Source: Kiritimatiellia bacterium
GTDB lineage: Bacteria; Verrucomicrobiota; Kiritimatiellia; CAIQIC01; Lenti-01
Direction of reading: 5' to 3'
DNA length: 64,000 nucleotides
Assembly (NCBI GenBank): GCA_017527155.1
Contig: JAFXQI010000086.1
Coordinates: forward strand, 17,102 to 81,101
Part shown: positions 13,773-20,902 of the stretch, in pieces
How positions within the stretch are numbered: position 1 is the stretch's first letter
Layout of the letters: each line of letters starts with the position of its first letter
Program-made: the position numbers and the translations under genes
Notes under the pieces: model-generated
Told to the model about the DNA's origin: nothing
What the model saw: only the letters and a program-made list of their open reading frames with translations
The model's database searches: none

Positions 13773-16070
13773 GTGAACGACCAAGAAAAACCCATCCGCA
13801 TCACTCCGATCGGAAAACCCGCCGCCCCTGCCGTGGATAGCAGAAAATTGAGGGTGATTGCACGGCCGGCATCAACTCCGGAAAACCGATTGCAAGGCCA
13901 ACCGGAACCGGTCGGCGGACAAAGCGGGGAGAGCGCGTCGACCGGCCACCCCGGGATGGAACCCATCGGGATGACGCCGCATGGCGTCGGGCCGGAGAAG
14001 GGGAAATCCGGCATTCGGACATGGGTGTGGATTCTGCTGGTGGTGCTGCTTGTTGCCGCCGGGGGCGTGGGATGGTGGTTCATGGCCGGGAAAGACGGCG
14101 GAGACGATGGGGCGGAGGATACCGCCGGAAGCCCCCCGGCCCCCTCGCCCATGTATCCAACCGATCCCCCGCAATCTCAGGAAGGAGGCAGGCAACGGAA
14201 TGCGGTTGCCGTGAATCCCGTCCTGCAAGAGCGCTCGTTGGTCACCTACTCCTTGGAGTTCGGGGGCCGCGTACCTCCTGAATGCTGTTCATTCACCGTG
14301 ACGAACAGCGGCATCAAAAGCACTTTGCCGATTGATACGCTTGGGGGCAATCCAGTGTACTTCCTGAGCGATATGGATGTCTTGTGGAAATACCGCGTTT
14401 CCGGTTCCGGAAACGAATATATCTTTTCAACCATGGTGGGCAAGTATTCCAAAGCCGACACCCCCATCTATTTCTCCCTGCTCAGGGATGCGGTGGCACG
14501 CAAGACGCGGGGCACGACCCTTGCAAAAAAAACGGATGTCCTCTGCGAAAATGCCTGGCTCGGAAGCCGCCGTTATCCTGCACCCGCCGTCATGGCATAC
14601 ACCAATCATTCCACGCGGTTCCTTTATCTCAACGACACCGGAAACCCCTCCGTCCTGGAATGGGGGGAAACCATGAAATACTGGTTCTGGTGCCATGAAG
14701 GAGCGGAAGCGTTGGCCGAGTACGCGGGGAGTCTGCGGAAATTGAAACAGACATTGATCGACTACTCCAACATCGCCCGCGAGGAAGGATTGCGGCAATA
14801 CAACAGGGCCATCACCATCGATGATCCCCCCGTGTTCCACATCGGGCAGCTGGACGAGGGCACGCGGGAGCCAGTCGAGGTCGAATACGAGTTCGTGGTC
14901 GAAAACGGAATCTCCATGGCAAAAGAGATCTCGAAATGCGGAAGCGGAACCTATTCGAGGCGTTGGACATTGGAAGCATTGGAGGATGAATTGGATTTCT
15001 TCTCCCGCTTTGAAACGGCTGAATCCACGGAAAAGGCTTTCGAACCGTTGTATTGCTATCTGACGCAAATGAAAATCCTCTTCGAGGAGGCTGCCCTGGA
15101 GGTGGACCGGGTGGAGAACCGGTTCGAGGGAGGCGGGCAGGGAAACAACCCCGGCAAGAAAGATCAACAGTTGACCTTCGCCCCTGTCGGCCCACAAACC
15201 ACGACATCGCGCGTCAACCTCTCGGCGACGGCGGACAGTGGCGGGAAAGTGGTGTTTTCGGTGGATTCCGGCCCGGGAAAGATTGATGGCGACACGCTCA
15301 CATTCACGGGGACCGGGGAAGTCGTGGTCCGTGCCCGGCAGTGGGGCGACGAGACATGGCATTCCGCGACGGCTACACAGACCATCGAGGTGAATAGGGA
15401 TCCCGTCCCCGCGGTCAGTCCCGAAAGGAAAACACAGTCCGACGGTTCCGGGACAACAAATGCCGCACAGTCCGGGGCCCGACTCCCTGGGGAGAGAACG
15501 ACTGGGACCCACCGCCCGGCGACCTCCACGCCTCCGCCGGAACTGGCGGGCATGAAGGCCGCCCTTGAAGCATTGCAAGGTTCGCAGACACCACCCAATC
15601 TCGCGAAAGTGGAAAACGAATGGAAGGCTCTCTCCGGAAAATGGAAGTCCGCCTTGCAGAAGAACGTGATGTGGGCCAGCTGCGCGATATTCCTGCAACA
15701 TGGCAACACGACGGCGCTGGCAAAGCGCAAGGCATTCTTGGACGCCCAGGCGCTGGCCAGTGCCGTGTCGGACAAATGCCGCGCCTGCAACGGGACGGGC
15801 CACAACAAGGATCGATGCCGCGAATGTTCGGGAACCGGGCGTTGTTCCTTCTGCCATGGGAGCGGACGTACCCCGGGTCTGAACGGCCGCACGGGGCCTT
15901 GTCCGAAATGCAACAGCTCGGGACGCTGTCTCGCTTGCTCGGGTGGCATCAAGGAGTCCTCATGCCGGATGTGTTCGGGGTCGGGACGGACATTGTCGGC
16001 AACCAAATGCCAGAAAGTCGTGGATGACAACATCGCCCAGGCAATCCGCATCTGCCGAGGAGAAGAATAA
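13773..16070 (+). CDS. Membrane protein with MBG-like domain and DnaJ-type CxxCxGxG repeats
   Basis: A 765-residue protein starting at a GTG behind AAGGAG. After a Pro-rich N-terminus, one transmembrane helix (83-104) is followed by a large uncharacterised region (140-470). An MBG-like beta domain of bacterial surface proteins comes next (about 480-560; LTFAPVGPQ, LSATADSGGKVVFSV, LTFTGTGEVVVRARQ). The last 100 residues hold DnaJ-type zinc repeats: CRACNGTG, CRECSGTG, CSFCHGSG, CPKCNSSG, CLACSGG, CRMCSGSG (669-738). No J domain is present. Such zinc clusters bind unfolded protein in DnaJ, so substrate recognition is one guess. The same-strand position 46 bases after the E2 gene places it in the operon. 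Confidence 0.78.
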   Translation: MNDQEKPIRITPIGKPAAPAVDSRKLRVIARPASTPENRLQGQPEPVGGQSGESASTGHPGMEPIGMTPHGVGPEKGKSGIRTWVWILLVVLLVAAGGVGWWFMAGKDGGDDGAEDTAGSPPAPSPMYPTDPPQSQEGGRQRNAVAVNPVLQERSLVTYSLEFGGRVPPECCSFTVTNSGIKSTLPIDTLGGNPVYFLSDMDVLWKYRVSGSGNEYIFSTMVGKYSKADTPIYFSLLRDAVARKTRGTTLAKKTDVLCENAWLGSRRYPAPAVMAYTNHSTRFLYLNDTGNPSVLEWGETMKYWFWCHEGAEALAEYAGSLRKLKQTLIDYSNIAREEGLRQYNRAITIDDPPVFHIGQLDEGTREPVEVEYEFVVENGISMAKEISKCGSGTYSRRWTLEALEDELDFFSRFETAESTEKAFEPLYCYLTQMKILFEEAALEVDRVENRFEGGGQGNNPGKKDQQLTFAPVGPQTTTSRVNLSATADSGGKVVFSVDSGPGKIDGDTLTFTGTGEVVVRARQWGDETWHSATATQTIEVNRDPVPAVSPERKTQSDGSGTTNAAQSGARLPGERTTGTHRPATSTPPPELAGMKAALEALQGSQTPPNLAKVENEWKALSGKWKSALQKNVMWASCAIFLQHGNTTALAKRKAFLDAQALASAVSDKCRACNGTGHNKDRCRECSGTGRCSFCHGSGRTPGLNGRTGPCPKCNSSGRCLACSGGIKESSCRMCSGSGRTLSATKCQKVVDDNIAQAIRICRGEE

Positions 16071-16236
16071 TCGTCGGCACGGAGGAAGGCAGGGGAGATA
16101 TCCCCCGAAAGTTGGTGGTGCACACGGCCTTGGGGGGGGCTTCCCCGTAACCTTCCCGCTCGGTCCCGAGAAGCAGGAGAAAGGGGGCGCACTTGATGTC
16201 AACAAGCCAAAAAACACGGAAACAAGGCGGAACACC

Positions 16237-17736
16237 ATGAAGGTACTTCACAGCATCATTATTTGTCTGGCGCTGCTTGCAATGGGCGGGGCTTGCTCAG
16301 GAAGAGGGGACGCGGACGGGGGACGGAAACCCGAAGGCGGGGCGGCACCGGCGGCGGAGGTGCGTCTTCCGCCGGCATGGGTGGTCACCGACATGGATAC
16401 CGCGGCGCAGGCGGAGGCGGGCGACGTGGATGCCATGGGGTTCGTTGCCCGGGGATACATGGAGTTGGCGACTTCAGAAAACATCGAGGCAAGCGACGAA
16501 GAGCGGCAGGCGATGTTCCGGGAAGCTATGGACTGGGTGACCCGGCGGACCAAGATCATTGCCGACCGCGAGGGTGACGTCGAAAGCGTACGCAAGCGGG
16601 CGGAGGCGGGGGATGCCGCCGCGCAGCGGAACCTAGGGTACCGGTACAGTCTGGGCGTCGATGTCGAAAAGGACGAGTCTTTGGCGTTCGAGTGGACGAA
16701 AAAGGCCGCCGAACAGGGCGATGCCAAGGCAATGTTCAACTTGGCAAACGATTACGCCAAGGGACAGGGCGTCGTGGCGGATGCCGCCGAGGCGCTCGGA
16801 TGGTACCGCAAGGCAGCCGCGGGCTGGCGGGAGCTGGTTGCGAACGGTGGCGTTCAGGCCGGGGACTGCCAGGCGCTGGTGATTACCGGCATGGATTTGC
16901 TCGGTGAGGAGGGCGTCTCGGGGGTGCGGGCCCCCGAGCTCGGGTTGGAGTTCCTCGAAATCGCGGCCTTGGCGGGCGATGCGCCGACCCAGGCCGAGTT
17001 GGGTCTCCGGTACATGCTGGGGGGCGGAGTTCCGCAGGACATGGCGAAGGCCGCAGAATGGTGGCGGAAGGCCGCGGACGGAGGCGAGTGCCGCGCCATG
17101 CTCTGGCTCGGCACCGCGTACGAGCGCGGCGACGGGGTGGAGAAAGACGATTGCAAGGCCAAGGAGTATTGGGAACGGAGCCATGCCGCCGGGTGGCCCG
17201 CGGCCACCGAGAAACTCCTTTCGCTCGCGGACGAGTACCGCGAAGCGGCGGAAGCGGGCGATGCGTCATCGCAGTTCTTCATGGGGGCTGCTCATGAATG
17301 CGGGTACGGGACGGAACGGGACGCGGGAGAGGCCGTCGCGTGGTACCGGAAAGCGGCGGAGCAGGGGCATCCGGGAGCGCAGGCGTTCTTGGGATATGCG
17401 CTCCTGGCGGGCGAGGGCACGGAAAAGAACGCGGAGGAAGCGGTCGCGTGGTTCCGCAAGGCCGCCGAACAGGGGAATCCCGAGGCACAGCAGAACCTCG
17501 GCCTGTGCCTGTTCTACGGCGAGGGATGCGAAGAAAACCAGGTGGAAGCGGCGGAGTGGTACCGCAAGGCGGCCGAGCAAGGGGAGGCGGGCGCCATGTT
17601 CAATCTCGGGGCCTGCTACAAGGATGGCACAGGCGTCCCCGAAGACCCCGCCGAGGCGCTTGCTTGGTTCCGTCGTGCGGCGGCGTTGGGGCATCCCCGC
17701 GCGGCCGCGGTCCTGAAGCAAATGGCGTGGGAATAG
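16237..17736 (+). CDS. Sel1-repeat lipoprotein-like protein
   Basis: A 499-residue exported protein with a signal sequence ending near Cys20 (MGGAC; an imperfect lipobox, so lipidation is uncertain). From about residue 110 it consists of Sel1-like repeats (AAQRNLGYRYSLG..., AEWWRKAAD, AVAWYRKAAEQGHPGAQAFLG, AEWYRKAAEQGEAGAMFNLG), roughly eight to ten units of 36-40 residues. Sel1 repeats are protein-binding solenoids. GC is higher than in the preceding genes, and a 166-base gap with no recognisable element separates it from them. It may be a later addition or independently transcribed. Membership in the ubiquitin-like system is uncertain. Confidence 0.85.
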   Translation: MKVLHSIIICLALLAMGGACSGRGDADGGRKPEGGAAPAAEVRLPPAWVVTDMDTAAQAEAGDVDAMGFVARGYMELATSENIEASDEERQAMFREAMDWVTRRTKIIADREGDVESVRKRAEAGDAAAQRNLGYRYSLGVDVEKDESLAFEWTKKAAEQGDAKAMFNLANDYAKGQGVVADAAEALGWYRKAAAGWRELVANGGVQAGDCQALVITGMDLLGEEGVSGVRAPELGLEFLEIAALAGDAPTQAELGLRYMLGGGVPQDMAKAAEWWRKAADGGECRAMLWLGTAYERGDGVEKDDCKAKEYWERSHAAGWPAATEKLLSLADEYREAAEAGDASSQFFMGAAHECGYGTERDAGEAVAWYRKAAEQGHPGAQAFLGYALLAGEGTEKNAEEAVAWFRKAAEQGNPEAQQNLGLCLFYGEGCEENQVEAAEWYRKAAEQGEAGAMFNLGACYKDGTGVPEDPAEALAWFRRAAALGHPRAAAVLKQMAWE

Positions 17737-17750
17737 ATTCGGGAGAGTTG

Positions 17751-18124
17751 TTTCCAATCATGGAAAAACTAGATGGGGCGGAGGGGCACGCTGCGGGATG
17801 CACAATTGCAGTGCGCCAGCTGTGGTGAGCGGGACGTAGGAGGGATAGCGGCTCGCCGGGGACGGCTCGCCCCACCAGCGGGCTGGCGGGGGCTGGCCCT
17901 TTTTCTGCCGGGAATTGCCGGAATGATCTGACGGGTTTGTTTGCCATTATGCCCTTTGTCCCTTTTGTTTCCCAATTGTTTCCCGGGAACGTGAATCGGG
18001 CGGGGTTGTCCGCCCGATGCCCTTGTGGAAGTTGTCCCGGGTTGTCCACGTTGTCTCCAAAAAGATGGTGCCGCCCTGCGGGCTGGAAGAGGAAGGGGAG
18101 ACGGGCGGGCCGCCCGCGCTCCGG
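17751..18124. repeat. Intergenic repeats after the island (families D, B, C)
   Basis: The gap 17737-18179 holds no convincing gene. It contains a degenerate family D palindrome (17751-17768, TTTCCAATCATGGAAA), an inverted family B unit (17849-17876; GACGGCTCGCCCCACC) and an inverted family C unit (18103-18124). B and C appear here in the mirror order of their copies at 6694-6810. Confidence 0.6.
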
Positions 18125-18142
18125 CAGGGGGCGAAACGAGGG

Positions 18143-18170
18143 TTGCTAGGTTCTTCAAATATGTTACGAT
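18143..18170 (+). promoter_or_regulatory. Putative promoter for abiEi, leaderless spacing
   Basis: TTGCTA (18143-18148), 16-base spacer, TACGAT (18165-18170). The start codon follows after only nine bases and no ribosome site is visible. Confidence 0.5.
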
Positions 18171-18179
18171 ACATAGCCG

Positions 18180-18932
18180 ATGAGTTTATCTCCCGAAACA
18201 GATTTACAGAAAGCGATGCGCCTCGTCCACCAAAAGGGGGTGGTCACGGCGGCCTATCTGCGGGCTCAAGGGGTAAGCTACCAGAACATGCTCAAGTATC
18301 GGCGGGGGAAATGGCTGGCCTCCCTCGGGACGGGGGCGTTCTGCGGAAACGGCACGGCGCCGACGCTCGATGCCGCGCTTGCCGCTCTCCGCGAACAGCT
18401 GGGAATCCCGGTCCATCTCGGCGGGAGGACGGCGCTGCTCCGCCGGGGAATCATGCAACAGGTCCCGCTTGGCGGACGCGCGGCCGAAGTGTGCTTGCGC
18501 CGCGGCATCCGGCTTCCGAAGTGGTTTTGCGGCACATTCGCGGGCCAGTTCGTCCGCAACGCGTCGAACCTCCTTCCGGATGAGACGGGCGTGGAGCGCG
18601 GGGACGACGGGGTGGCCTTCTCCTCGCCCGAGCGCGCCTTTCTCGAAGTGGCGGCGGAGGTGCCCCAAAAAGCCTCGGTCGGCGAACTGTACCAGCTGAT
18701 GGAATTCGCCGAAACGCTGCGACCGGGATTGGTCTCGGAACTGTTGTCCACGTGCAGGTCGGTCAAGGCGAAGCGGGTTTTCCTTTTTCTCGCGGACGAC
18801 CTCGGGCACTGGTGGGCGAAAAAGATCGACCGGTCGGCCATCCACCTCGGCACCGGATGCCGCGTGATCGACAAGGGCGGGGTGTTCCAGACGAAATACA
18901 ACCTCGTCGTGGCCCCTTGGAGGGAAACCTGA
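18180..18932 (+). CDS. abiEi: AbiEi-family antitoxin
   Basis: A 250-residue AbiEi-type antitoxin of a type IV abortive-infection toxin-antitoxin pair. The N-terminal winged-helix part (GVVTAAYLRAQGVSYQNMLK, then RGKWLASLGTGAFC) is the usual AbiEi DNA-binding domain that autorepresses the operon. The C-terminal half (SSPERAFLEV..., KRVFLFLADDLGHWWAKKID) matches the antitoxin domain. The stop overlaps the toxin start. A -10-like TACGAT nine bases before the ATG and the missing Shine-Dalgarno suggest a leaderless mRNA. It lies just downstream of the ubiquitin-like island, consistent with a defence locus. Confidence 0.85.
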   Translation: MSLSPETDLQKAMRLVHQKGVVTAAYLRAQGVSYQNMLKYRRGKWLASLGTGAFCGNGTAPTLDAALAALREQLGIPVHLGGRTALLRRGIMQQVPLGGRAAEVCLRRGIRLPKWFCGTFAGQFVRNASNLLPDETGVERGDDGVAFSSPERAFLEVAAEVPQKASVGELYQLMEFAETLRPGLVSELLSTCRSVKAKRVFLFLADDLGHWWAKKIDRSAIHLGTGCRVIDKGGVFQTKYNLVVAPWRET

Positions 18933-19849
18933 TGGACAAGTCGTACCTGCGCCAGGCGGAACTGGTCGTGCGGTGCATCCCCGCGATTGCGGCGGAGGAG
19001 TGCTTCGCCCTCAAGGGGGGCACGGCCATCAACCTCTTCGAGCTCGATTTGCCACGGCTCTCCGTGGACATCGACTTGGCATTCCTGCCCGCGACGGAAC
19101 GAGTGACGGCCATCGCGGAAATCGACGCGGCGCTTTCCCGGATTGCGGGACGGTTGCAGGCGCGAGGTGTTGCCGCCCGGTTGCGCGGAACGGACGAAGC
19201 CCGGAAGATCGCCTGCTCCGCGAACGGGGCGGAGATCAAGATCGAGCCGAACTACATCCTCCGGGGCACGGTCCGCCCCGCTCGCCGGATTGAACTGTCG
19301 CCGAAAATGGCCGGGCTGGTGGGGTTGTCGGCGGAAATGACCGTCCTCTCCCGGGAAGAACTGTACGGGGGGAAGTTCTGCGCGGCCCTGGACCGGCAAC
19401 ATCCGCGGGACTTGTTCGACGTGGCGCAGTTTTTCAAGCGCGGGGGAAGCGTGCGGGACGTGAAAGACGGTTTTCTCGCACTGGCCATGGGACACAACCG
19501 CCCCCTGCACGAACTGCTCGCACCGCATCCGCTCAACCAGTCCGCAACGTTTGCCGTCCAGTTCGCGGGGATGAGCGACGTGCCGTTTTCCCTTGCCGAA
19601 CACGAGACGGTGTTCAAGCGGCTGGTCGTGGAGATCGACGAAGCGCTCACGCAGGAGGACCGCAGGCGTCTCGTGGCATTCACCGCGCTGGAAGCGGATG
19701 CGGACATCTTCGGGATTCCGGGGCTGGAGAAACTGCCCGCCATCCAGTGGAAGCGCCGGAATCTGGAAACACTGCGGAACCGGAACCCCCGCAAGTTCGC
19801 CGAAAACGTGAAGGCGCTGGAAGTCGTGTTGCGAACTGCGAGCACGTGA
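18932..19849 (+). CDS. abiEii: AbiEii-family nucleotidyltransferase toxin
   Basis: A 305-residue nucleotidyltransferase toxin. The active-site pattern is intact: FALKGGTAINLF (residues 24-35, the GG-S/T motif) and LSVDIDLAF (DxD at about 48-50), with the downstream REELYGGKFCAAL and DLFDV elements typical of AbiEii. Such toxins modify RNA or other nucleic-acid targets and are held in check by AbiEi without direct binding. The ATG overlaps the abiEi stop. The 3' two thirds overlap, on the opposite strand, the unusually extended LysR frame. Confidence 0.88.
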   Translation: MDKSYLRQAELVVRCIPAIAAEECFALKGGTAINLFELDLPRLSVDIDLAFLPATERVTAIAEIDAALSRIAGRLQARGVAARLRGTDEARKIACSANGAEIKIEPNYILRGTVRPARRIELSPKMAGLVGLSAEMTVLSREELYGGKFCAALDRQHPRDLFDVAQFFKRGGSVRDVKDGFLALAMGHNRPLHELLAPHPLNQSATFAVQFAGMSDVPFSLAEHETVFKRLVVEIDEALTQEDRRRLVAFTALEADADIFGIPGLEKLPAIQWKRRNLETLRNRNPRKFAENVKALEVVLRTAST

Positions 19850-20880
19850 CGCATGAGGGAGACCAGCAGCTCAGGGGCGGGTGGAAAAGGGGTGAAATGT
19901 TTTTCCAATCGTTGGAAATAACGGGAAAAGTTTTCCAACCATTGGAAAAGTTTTTTCCAATCATTGGAAACTTGCGGCGGGACGGATTGGGCCCGGATCA
20001 GGGGGCTTTTGGGGCGGATGCCGTCGAGGGCGAAGTCGGGGAGGGCGTCGAAGACAGGAGAGAGGGAAGGTGCGAGGGGGGCGCGGCAGACGAAGTGGTA
20101 GGTGGCGGTGGCTTCGGGGTCGCGGAAAGGGATTTTCACGCGGTTGCCGGGATAGGGGCCCAGGCGGGCGGCCTGGTCGGAGTAGAAGCCGGGGAGGTCG
20201 GAGTTGGCGACGATGCGGCGGGCGGCTTCGGTGGTGCCCTGGGCGAGGAACTCGGCGCGGGGGATCTTCCGGCGGCAGAGGGGAATCCAGAAGCCGCTGT
20301 CGCCGAAGAGGACGAAGGTCTCGCCCGCCAGGTCCGCGAAACGCAGGGTCTTGCGCCGCGCCAGGGGATGCACCGGCGGGAGGAGGACGCCGAGGTGCTC
20401 GCGCAGGAAGGCTTTCGATTGCCAGCCGCCGCCCGCCGGGGGACGGAGGAGGACGGCGGCGTCGAGGGTTCCTTCTTCGAGGGCCGCGACGAGGGGGGCG
20501 TCGGCGTCGGCAAGGCGCGATTCGACGGTCTTGCCCGGCAGGGCGCGCGCCAGCAGCGGGGCGAGGACCCACACGGGCATGGGCGCGACGGAGCCGTAGC
20601 GGAAGACACGGGCGGCGCGGTCGGCTTCGCGCACGGCCGCGGAAAGTCCGTCGAGCGCGGAGAGGACGAGGCGGGCGTGCTCGGCGGCGAGGCGCCCGAG
20701 GGGGGCGAGGACGGTGCGCCCGGCGGTGCGGTCGAAGAGGGCCGCCCCGAGTTCGCCTTCGAGTTTCTGCATGGCGCGGCTGAGGGCGGGCTGCGAGACG
20801 TGCAGCGCCTTCGCCGCCGCCGTGAAGGACCCGCACCGGCCGATTTCCGCGATGCCGCGGAGGAGGTAGGTTTCGATCAT
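19252..20880 (-). CDS. LysR-type regulator with C-terminal read-through extension
   Basis: Residues 1-60 are a LysR winged helix (GSFTAAAKALHVSQPALSRAMQKLEGELGAALFDR, written here as SFTAAAKALHVSQPALSR plus flanks). Residues 90-300 form the substrate-binding domain (MPVWVLAPLLARALPG; LAGETFVLFGDSG). A normal family member ends at about 300, near 19980. Here no in-frame stop occurs there: the frame crosses three TTTTCCAA palindromes and runs antisense through abiEii to 19252, giving 542 codons. Either the stop was lost or a frameshift exists. The start at 20880 was chosen from the HTH alignment. Confidence 0.75.
   Translation of the reverse strand: MIETYLLRGIAEIGRCGSFTAAAKALHVSQPALSRAMQKLEGELGAALFDRTAGRTVLAPLGRLAAEHARLVLSALDGLSAAVREADRAARVFRYGSVAPMPVWVLAPLLARALPGKTVESRLADADAPLVAALEEGTLDAAVLLRPPAGGGWQSKAFLREHLGVLLPPVHPLARRKTLRFADLAGETFVLFGDSGFWIPLCRRKIPRAEFLAQGTTEAARRIVANSDLPGFYSDQAARLGPYPGNRVKIPFRDPEATATYHFVCRAPLAPSLSPVFDALPDFALDGIRPKSPLIRAQSVPPQVSNDWKKLFQWLENFSRYFQRLEKHFTPFPPAPELLVSLMRHVLAVRNTTSSAFTFSANLRGFRFRSVSRFRRFHWMAGSFSSPGIPKMSASASSAVNATRRLRSSCVSASSISTTSRLNTVSCSARENGTSLIPANWTANVADWLSGCGASSSCRGRLCPMASARKPSFTSRTLPPRLKNCATSNKSRGCCRSRAAQNFPPYSSSRERTVISADNPTSPAIFGDSSIRRAGRTVPRRM
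19901..19970. repeat. Three palindromes of family D (TTTTCCAA-N3-TTGGAAA)
   Basis: TTTTCCAATCGTTGGAAA (19901-19918), TTTTCCAACCATTGGAAAA (19931-19949) and TTTTCCAATCATTGGAAA (19953-19970). Two more lie at 31353-31393. The symmetric half-sites could be protein-binding sites or hairpins; here they also fall inside the extended LysR frame. Confidence 0.75.
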
Positions 20881-20902
20881 GGTGGTCTTGCTCCCGGAAT
20901 GG

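Noticed and set aside
7419..17736. Interpretation as a type VII secretion locus because of the YukD-like protein
   Set aside because: No FtsK/EccC ATPase, WXG100 proteins or other type VII components; E1, E2 and JAMM genes indicate conjugation.
16237..17736. Sel1 repeats as evidence for an ERAD-like complex with the RING protein
   Set aside because: Sel1 repeats are very common in bacterial exported proteins; the gene is separated by 166 bases and differs in composition, so similarity to Sel1L-Hrd1 is not meaningful evidence.
7419..19849. CBASS (cap2/cap3 type) reading of the E1/E2/JAMM genes plus the AbiEii nucleotidyltransferase
   Set aside because: AbiEii carries its own GG-T and DxD pattern and pairs with AbiEi; it is not a CD-NTase, and E1 and E2 are separate with a dedicated modifier. 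No CBASS effector is visible.
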